A model generated the notes under the pieces. It saw nothing but the letters and a program-made list of their open reading frames with translations. It was not told the DNA's origin and did not search any database. From DATDTB01 sp035291025 (GTDB lineage: Archaea; Iainarchaeota; Iainarchaeia; JAFGOX01; DATDTB01), in the NCBI GenBank assembly GCA_035291025.1, contig DATDTB010000013.1, positions 1 through 9,308 on the forward strand: a DNA stretch of 9,308 nucleotides, read 5' to 3'. Positions within the stretch are counted from its first letter, which is position 1, and each line of letters opens with the position of its first letter. The position numbers were made by a program, and so were the translations under genes. Shown here one piece after another: positions 5,343 through 9,308 of this stretch.

Positions 5343-6065
5343 ATGGCTGAAATTGGAATACTCGTTGCATTCCTCGCAGGACTGGTCTCGTTCCTGAGCC
5401 CCTGCGTCCTGCCATTGATTCCCGCGTACCTGACTTTCCTTGCAGGAACAACGCTTGAGCAGGCAAAGACTGCCGCTGACTACTTGAAGGCGCGCAGGCA
5501 GATTTTCCTGAGCAGCGCGTTCTTCGTGCTAGGCTTTTCAGTCATTTTCTCCGTCCTCGGAGTTGCGCTTCAAAGCGTTCTCTCGGCTTACGCTTACGAC
5601 TTGAAGAACTACCTTGGATACGTTGGCGGCTTGGTCATAATTTTCTTCGGGCTCTTGCTGTTGGGCGTGGTGAAAATTGAGGCCCTGCAAAAAGAGCACA
5701 GGCTGCGCGTGCAAAAAACAGGCAACGCTTACCTTAGTTCGTTCGTTTTCGGGGCGGCATTCGCGGTTGGTTGGACGCCGTGCGTCGGCGCCGTCCTTGG
5801 AGGCATCCTGACGCTGGCCGTTACAAACCCGACGGCCGCGCTCCCGATACTGCTTTCGTATTCGCTGGGGCTTGGCCTTCCCTTCCTTTTAGTTGGCGCG
5901 TTCATTTCCCAGTCCAGCGCCGCCATCGCGTTCATCACGCCGCACTTGAAGTGGCTCAACGTAGTGTTCGGCTTGGTATTGGTGTTTTTGGGCGTGCTTG
6001 TTTTCACTAACACTCTTTCACTCATAGCCAACCTGGGCTTCGTCAACGACATGCTGCTGCAGTGA
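5343..6065 (+). CDS. ccdA: CcdA/DsbD-type transmembrane thiol electron transporter
   Basis: CcdA moves reducing equivalents from cytoplasmic thioredoxin across the membrane to outward-facing thiol proteins. The 240-residue protein has six hydrophobic segments (about 5-27, 56-80, 90-110, 131-160, 165-190, 200-225). It has the paired reactive cysteines in their family contexts: FLSPCVLPLIPAYL in helix 1 (Cys21) and GWTPCVGAVLG in helix 4 (Cys147). Length and topology are normal for CcdA. It sits between two thioredoxin-like genes with gaps of 18 and 10 bp, so an operon is almost certain. Together with the next two genes it reproduces the domain order of the bacterial fusion protein DipZ. There is no strong ribosome binding site before ATG 5343. 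Confidence 0.93.
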   Translation: MAEIGILVAFLAGLVSFLSPCVLPLIPAYLTFLAGTTLEQAKTAADYLKARRQIFLSSAFFVLGFSVIFSVLGVALQSVLSAYAYDLKNYLGYVGGLVIIFFGLLLLGVVKIEALQKEHRLRVQKTGNAYLSSFVFGAAFAVGWTPCVGAVLGGILTLAVTNPTAALPILLSYSLGLGLPFLLVGAFISQSSAAIAFITPHLKWLNVVFGLVLVFLGVLVFTNTLSLIANLGFVNDMLLQ

Positions 6066-6075
6066 GAAAAGGGCA

Positions 6076-6681
6076 ATGGGGTGTTGTTGCTTGAAGGTGA
6101 GAATTGAAAACCCGGCATTGCTTTTAGTGGTACTCGTTGTTGTTGCCGGGCTGGTTTACTTCATTCAGTCAATGAAGCCCGCGGTGCAGGACTCGCCCGG
6201 GCCGGTGGGACTCGAGGGCGAAATGGATGACTTGCTTTACCCGCGCGCCCCAGAGCTGGCGGGAATCGCGGGCTACGTGAACGTAGAGCAAGGGTTCACC
6301 TTGGAAAGCGTCAAGGGCAAGGTAGTTTTGGTCGACTTTTGGACTTATTCGTGCATTAACTGCATTAGGACGCTTCCTTATTTGACTGCGTGGCACGAAA
6401 AATACAAGGACAAAGGGCTGGTGATTGTGGGAGCCCACACCCCGGAATTCGAGTTCGAGAAAGACCCTGAAAACGTGAAGCGCGCCGTTGAAAAGCATGG
6501 CATTGAGTATGTGGTCGTGCAGGACAACGACTACGCCACTTGGCGGGCTTACCGGAACCGCTTCTGGCCCCACAAGTACTTGGTTGACGCCGAAGGGTTC
6601 GTGCGCTACGACCACATCGGTGAAGGCGCGTACGACGAAACAGAGGACGTGATAAGGAAACTGTTAATGGAACGCGACTAA
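6076..6681 (+). CDS. Membrane-anchored DipZ/TlpA-type thioredoxin-like protein (CINC active site), possibly truncated by an in-frame stop
   Basis: This 201-residue protein has one N-terminal membrane anchor (about 13-30) and a redoxin domain. The domain matches the thioredoxin part of DipZ: DFWTYSCINCIRTLPYL (Cys93, Cys96), then GLVIVGAHTPEFEFEKDPEN, a NDYATWRAYRNRFWPHKYL segment and HIGEGAYDETEDVI. The catalytic domain should lie outside the cell and take electrons from the adjacent CcdA. The end is odd: the TAA at 6679-6681 is followed, in the same frame, by the domain that in DipZ continues the polypeptide. The start is uncertain. ATG 6076 gives an unusual MGCCCLKV; GTG 6097 (MRIENPALL) is a reasonable alternative and removes the cysteine run. 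TTG 6091 is also possible. Confidence 0.9.
   Translation: MGCCCLKVRIENPALLLVVLVVVAGLVYFIQSMKPAVQDSPGPVGLEGEMDDLLYPRAPELAGIAGYVNVEQGFTLESVKGKVVLVDFWTYSCINCIRTLPYLTAWHEKYKDKGLVIVGAHTPEFEFEKDPENVKRAVEKHGIEYVVVQDNDYATWRAYRNRFWPHKYLVDAEGFVRYDHIGEGAYDETEDVIRKLLMERD
6679..6681 (+). other. In-frame TAA separating two DipZ-like domains
   Basis: The reading frame of the CINC thioredoxin-like gene (codons from 6076) and that of the following gene (ATG 6688) are the same. Only this TAA and two further codons (AGC ATA) lie between them. Removing the stop would give one 373-residue anchored protein with the thioredoxin plus C-terminal layout of DipZ. The sequence shows the stop directly; whether it is a native gene boundary, a recent nonsense mutation or a sequencing error cannot be decided here. 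Confidence 0.85.
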
Positions 6682-6687
6682 AGCATA

Positions 6688-7200
6688 ATGGCCGAGCTCC
6701 CCGAGGCAGGCGTCGAAGTTCCTGCGCCGGACTTTTCCAAGATTCTCACCCCGGAACTGTACTTCGGGCACGCGTTCCAGCGCCGGCTCCTGGGCAGCCC
6801 CGAGGGCTACCAGCCCGGCCAATCGGTTGAGTACTCGACTCCGGGCGAGCTTGAAAACGACAAGATTTACCTCACTGGGAAATGGATGAACAACGCGGAA
6901 AACATGGAACTAGTTTCAGGCAACGGCTCTGTTTCACTAAAGTACAACGCGCGTGAAGTAAACCTGGTTGCCGGCGTAAACGGAACCTTGGAGTCAACGC
7001 TTGAGCTGTACTTGGACGGTGCGCCGCTTGGCGAGTCAATGCGAGGCTCGGACGTCGTTGCCGTTGACGGAAAGGCTTTAGTGAAAGTGAAGGACCAAAA
7101 GCTTTACAACTTGGTCAAGGGCGCGGGCTACGACGAGAACTCCCTCGAAATACGCGTCGTTGGCGCTGGCTTGAAGGCTTACACTTTCACTTTCGGCTGA
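6688..7200 (+). CDS. DipZ C-terminal-like domain protein (beta-rich, no signal peptide)
   Basis: This 170-residue protein contains no cysteine and no membrane segment. It resembles the region following the thioredoxin domain in DipZ. It has a linker with VPAPDFSKILTPELYFG (compare LTPETYFG in mycobacterial DipZ, from memory), then YLTGKWMNNAENMEL, SLKYNAREVNLV and a final GLKAYTFTFG. In DipZ this domain is beta-rich, carbohydrate-binding-like, and lies outside the cell. Translated alone from ATG 6688 the protein would stay in the cytoplasm, because nothing resembling a signal peptide precedes the domain. No ribosome binding site is visible in the 6 nt between the previous stop and the ATG or just before it. 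Its 170 intact codons show no decay. It may be a separate coupled product or the severed end of the gene at 6076. Confidence 0.78.
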   Translation: MAELPEAGVEVPAPDFSKILTPELYFGHAFQRRLLGSPEGYQPGQSVEYSTPGELENDKIYLTGKWMNNAENMELVSGNGSVSLKYNAREVNLVAGVNGTLESTLELYLDGAPLGESMRGSDVVAVDGKALVKVKDQKLYNLVKGAGYDENSLEIRVVGAGLKAYTFTFG

Positions 7201-7204
7201 AACT

Positions 7205-7212
7205 GGTGGGAG
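7205..7212 (+). promoter_or_regulatory. Ribosome binding site of the Cgi121 gene
   Basis: GGTGGGAG, partly complementary to the archaeal 16S rRNA tail, ends 4 nt before ATG 7217. It lies in the 16-bp gap after the DipZ-like C-terminal gene, so the Cgi121 gene can be translated independently within the operon transcript. Confidence 0.5.
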
Positions 7213-7216
7213 TTGC

Positions 7217-7762
7217 ATGGAAAAACCCAAGGTTTTCGTGGATTGCGGAACAGCACTTGTCCCGCCGCAAAAGGAACTAGTTGCACTCCTTTCCAGCCTG
7301 CAGTCCGTTGGCTCCATTACGCAAGTTGTTTCCTCTGAACTCGTGGCGTCGGCCAGGCAAGCCGAAAGCGCCGCAGTCGAGGCCTTCCAGGCAATGCACG
7401 GCAAGAGAAACTTTGCTTCCTCGCTTGACTTGGAGTTCCTCGTCCGCCTTTCTGGGGACAGGCAAATAAGCCGCGCCCTGAAAGAGTTCGCGCCCAGGGA
7501 AGGGCGCGCCGGCGTCGTGCTGGTTGCTGCAGGGAAAGACTCGCGGCGCAGGCTTTCCGCGCTGAAAAAAGCGCTGTCCTTCCACTCAAGCAGGGACGCG
7601 CTGCGCGTTGACGGTGGAAAATTCGCCCGCCTGCAGTCCTTTTACCGCTTGCAAGACAAGGCAATAATGACGATTGCGAAAAACAATTCAAGCAAGGAAC
7701 GCGTTGAGGCGTTGAAGGCGTTGGTGCTCGAAAGGTGCGCCGCGGTCGCCTTGGACGAGTAA
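7217..7762 (+). CDS. cgi121: Cgi121-like KEOPS complex subunit
   Basis: KEOPS makes the t6A modification at position 37 of ANN-decoding tRNAs; its Cgi121 subunit binds the kinase Bud32 and the tRNA 3' end. This 181-residue protein has the family core at about residues 51-97: an AVEAFQAMHGKRNFASSLD helix and turn, then LEFLVRLSGDRQISRALKEF. This matches the archaeal pattern in which x-E-[IF]-L-[VL]-R-x-[SA]-G-x-R-Q-I follows N-x-[AV]-x-S. A strand follows (AGVVLVAAG, about 97-105). The protein is somewhat longer than the roughly 150 residues usual in archaea, with a helical C-terminal part carrying many Lys and Arg. No other KEOPS gene (Kae1, Bud32, Pcc1) lies in the window. It is attached to the redox operon by a 16-bp gap. 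Recognition is from motif memory. Confidence 0.8.
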   Translation: MEKPKVFVDCGTALVPPQKELVALLSSLQSVGSITQVVSSELVASARQAESAAVEAFQAMHGKRNFASSLDLEFLVRLSGDRQISRALKEFAPREGRAGVVLVAAGKDSRRRLSALKKALSFHSSRDALRVDGGKFARLQSFYRLQDKAIMTIAKNNSSKERVEALKALVLERCAAVALDE

Positions 7763-7787
7763 AGGCAAGCCAAAGTCTTTCTTTCAG

Positions 7788-7810
7788 GGCAAGGCGTTTA
7801 AAGCGTTGCC
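7788..7810 (+). promoter_or_regulatory. TATA box inside a 23-bp imperfect palindrome
   Basis: TTTAAA at 7797-7802 is the TATA box for the next gene, centred about 29 nt before ATG 7829; this predicts an mRNA starting within a few bases of the ATG. It lies near the centre of a dyad whose outer arms GGCAA (7788-7792) and TTGCC (7806-7810) pair exactly, as do inner GC steps and the TT/AA core. Nine of eleven base pairs of the dyad are symmetric. A repressor bound here would block TBP, so the site is a candidate operator. Confidence 0.45.
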
Positions 7811-7828
7811 TTTCCTTTTGTCTTCCGA

Positions 7829-8851
7829 ATGCCTTCAAAGCCCGTTCCTTTCCGGAAGCCCTCTAAGTCGTTCAAGCCGGAGACAATAGAGCAAACCCGA
7901 AGGGTCTTGGACTGGTTCGTAAAACAGGAAGGCAACCTGAGAAAGAGCGCCGTTGACGTTGCCGCAAGGGAAATCGGGAGAAGGCCCGAAACCGTGAAGG
8001 ATTACGTGAAGGCCGCTGCTTACGCTTCAACTCACTCGCCCGAATCGCCTTTGTCAATGACTCAAGTTCCAAGAACCTTGAGGCCGACCGTTCAAAGGCT
8101 TCTTGCTGCAACTGAGAAGGGTGAAATTGATGCCTCGCTAGTCAGGCGCGCCGGCGACGCTTTCCTGCGGCAAACAGTTTCAGCCAACACGCAGCGCTTT
8201 GACGAGGTCTTCAAGGTCACAAACCCGGAAACCTTGGAGTTCCGTAGGAGGTTCGCGGAAAACGCGGACAAGATTGGAGAAATACTGCAAAAGGCCCACG
8301 ATGCGCACCCAGTGCGCGCCAACGAGATCGCGTGGGGCATTGCCGGCAGGAAAATCCACAGCGAGAAAACCTGGGTGGTGAGAAACGTTCCAAGCGAGTC
8401 AATCCCGAAGGCAATGAATTCATTGTACAGGTACAACTTGATTAAGTCCCACTCGGAACTCGAGTATGCCCGGGCGCGCGCCGGCATCCTTCGCTTTACG
8501 CGGGCGCGGAACTTGGCTGAGTTGAAGGCTTCTAGTCCCGGCCTGGCGCGTCACCTTTCCAGCCTAAGGAAGACAGTGCAGCACTGGAACACTTCGCCCA
8601 GCTCGCCTTGGAGGAAAATCCCTAAGGAAGCAGAGGACGCCTTCATTGCCGAGTGGCGCGCCGCGTCCCTTAGGCTGAAGCGCGAGCAGCCCGTCTTGGA
8701 ACGCTTGCCGGCAGTCGACCGCTTCATCCTGGAAACGGGCAAGGCGTTGGACGAGGCGCGCACCCTTTACCACGCCGCAGAACGGTTCCGCGAAGGCGAC
8801 CCGTTGATAAAGGGCTTGCCAAAGAGAGTCGTTGGCCGAAGGCCAGAATGA
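7829..8851 (+). CDS. Hypothetical basic helical protein with a possible N-terminal helix-turn-helix
   Basis: I do not recognise this 340-residue protein. It is soluble, strongly basic (many Arg and Lys), has no cysteine and no membrane or signal segment, and is mostly helical by composition. Residues about 36-63 (NLRKSAVDVAAREIGRRPET, then VKDYVKAA) read like a helix-turn-helix, in the manner of an xAA-x-x-[IL]-G-x-x-x-x-x-[IV] DNA-binding motif; this is inference. The middle has a segment (about 165-208, HPVRANEIAWGIAGRKIHS onward) that could be a second winged-helix-like unit. The C-terminus ends in KRVVGRRPE. ATG 7829 has no ribosome binding site but a well-placed TATA box. The pirin gene begins 34 bp downstream. 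Its coding status is firm from length, codon pattern and promoter; its function is open. Confidence 0.75.
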   Translation: MPSKPVPFRKPSKSFKPETIEQTRRVLDWFVKQEGNLRKSAVDVAAREIGRRPETVKDYVKAAAYASTHSPESPLSMTQVPRTLRPTVQRLLAATEKGEIDASLVRRAGDAFLRQTVSANTQRFDEVFKVTNPETLEFRRRFAENADKIGEILQKAHDAHPVRANEIAWGIAGRKIHSEKTWVVRNVPSESIPKAMNSLYRYNLIKSHSELEYARARAGILRFTRARNLAELKASSPGLARHLSSLRKTVQHWNTSPSSPWRKIPKEAEDAFIAEWRAASLRLKREQPVLERLPAVDRFILETGKALDEARTLYHAAERFREGDPLIKGLPKRVVGRRPE

Positions 8852-8885
8852 ACTGCTATTGTTTTTCCCCGGGGGTTTTTATTGA

Positions 8886-9308
8886 ATGGAAAAAGTCCCA
8901 AGCGTCAGGAAAATAAAAGAACTCCTTGAGGGCAAGCCCACGATTGAAGGCGCGGGCGTGCACTTGCACAGGCTGTTTGGGCGGCCTGAAATTCCAAGGC
9001 TGGACCCGTTCCTGTTGCTGGACGACTTCACTTCCTCGAATCCCGTGGAGTACTTGCCGGGGTTTCCGTGGCACCCGCACCGCGGCATTGAGACCGTGAC
9101 GTACGTCGTCAACGGCGAAGTCGACCACGCGGACAGCCTCGGCAACAAGGGCGCCATCACTTCCGGCAGCGCGCAGTGGATGACCGCCGGCTCCGGCATT
9201 ATCCACCAGGAAATGCCGCAGCGCGTTGAAGGGGAAATGAAGGGCTTCCAGCTGTGGGTCAACTTGCCAAAGTCGGGCAAGATGATGGCGCCGCGTTACC
9301 GTGACGTA
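8886..9308 (+). CDS. Pirin family protein, N-terminal part (continues beyond window)
   Basis: The open frame runs from ATG 8886 to the window end, 141 codons without a stop. Pirins are cupin proteins that bind one metal, usually Fe; some act as quercetin dioxygenases and others as regulators. The first cupin domain is present with the expected metal ligands: PGFPWHPHRGIETVTYVV supplies two histidines (HPH), and AGSGIIHQEMPQ supplies the third histidine and the glutamate. The LDPFLLLDDF block before them and KGFQLWVNLP after them are also family hallmarks. The C-terminal cupin half lies outside. The 34-bp gap before it contains T5-C4-G5-T5 (8861-8880) and a weak TATTGTTT at 8856-8863, so own promotion or read-through from the gene at 7829 are both possible. 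The substrate is not predictable. Confidence 0.92.
   Translation, partial: MEKVPSVRKIKELLEGKPTIEGAGVHLHRLFGRPEIPRLDPFLLLDDFTSSNPVEYLPGFPWHPHRGIETVTYVVNGEVDHADSLGNKGAITSGSAQWMTAGSGIIHQEMPQRVEGEMKGFQLWVNLPKSGKMMAPRYRDV

Noticed and set aside
7317..7838. 173-codon minus-strand frame across the Cgi121 gene.
   Set aside because: Composition is Arg/Pro/Ser/Cys-rich shadow coding, with no family match; the plus-strand frame carries the Cgi121 motifs and a ribosome binding site.
8092..8487. 131-codon minus-strand frame inside the hypothetical gene at 7829, with hydrophobic stretches.
   Set aside because: Antisense of a helical Arg/Glu/Ala-rich protein routinely gives such frames; there is no promoter or ribosome binding site, while the plus frame has a well-placed TATA box.
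8861..8880. T5-C4-G5-T5 before pirin as a hairpin terminator.
   Set aside because: CCCCGGGG is self-complementary without a loop and the T tracts do not pair with each other, so no usable hairpin forms; at most the T tracts act as weak U-rich end signals.
1..9308. CRISPR arrays, insertion sequences, integrase, att sites or toxin-antitoxin genes.
   Set aside because: No regularly spaced direct repeats, transposase motifs or terminal repeats were seen; the gene content is core archaeal plus a redox operon.

Overview
The window is archaeal chromosome. The evidence is a TFB general transcription factor, the archaeal/eukaryotic ribosomal protein S8e, the C-terminal end of a Trm1-type tRNA methyltransferase, a Cgi121-like KEOPS subunit, and TTTAA/TATAAA-type TATA boxes placed about 29 nt upstream of several start codons (leaderless or nearly leaderless mRNAs). 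Genes are small and packed, with overlaps and gaps of a few bases, and several look lineage-restricted. This would fit an uncultivated archaeon, possibly of the DPANN/Diapherotrites kind, but the phylum is a guess. There is no sign of phage, insertion sequences, CRISPR or integration.

Layout. Positions 2-154 (+) hold the 3' end of trm1. From 138 to 4500 every gene is on the minus strand. In transcription order these are S8e (4500-4081), TFB (3822-2917), a nucleotidyltransferase-fold protein (2772-1759) followed 5 bp later by a four-helix membrane protein (1753-1349), and two overlapping half-size MgtE/SLC41-type cation transporter genes (1294-719 and 722-138). A divergent control region at 4501-4667 separates these from the plus-strand block: a thioredoxin-fold lipoprotein (4668-5324), CcdA (5343-6065), a membrane-anchored DipZ/TlpA-type thioredoxin (6076-6681), a DipZ C-terminal-like domain (6688-7200), Cgi121 (7217-7762), an unrecognised basic protein with a possible HTH (7829-8851) and the start of a pirin gene (8886 to the window end).

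The main functional unit is 4668-7200, an extracytoplasmic thiol-redox operon. CcdA should carry electrons across the membrane to two outward-facing thioredoxin-like proteins, one with a CPIC and one with a CINC motif. CcdA, the CINC protein and the following 170-residue protein match, in order, the three parts of the single bacterial protein DipZ. The last two parts are in the same reading frame and are separated only by one TAA codon (6679-6681). The downstream part has no signal peptide of its own, so this stop is the most notable anomaly in the window.

Other points of interest are the paired and asymmetric MgtE half-genes, the nucleotidyltransferase-fold protein with a large insert between its two signature motifs, and the unknown gene at 7829, whose TATA box lies at the centre of a 23-bp imperfect palindrome.
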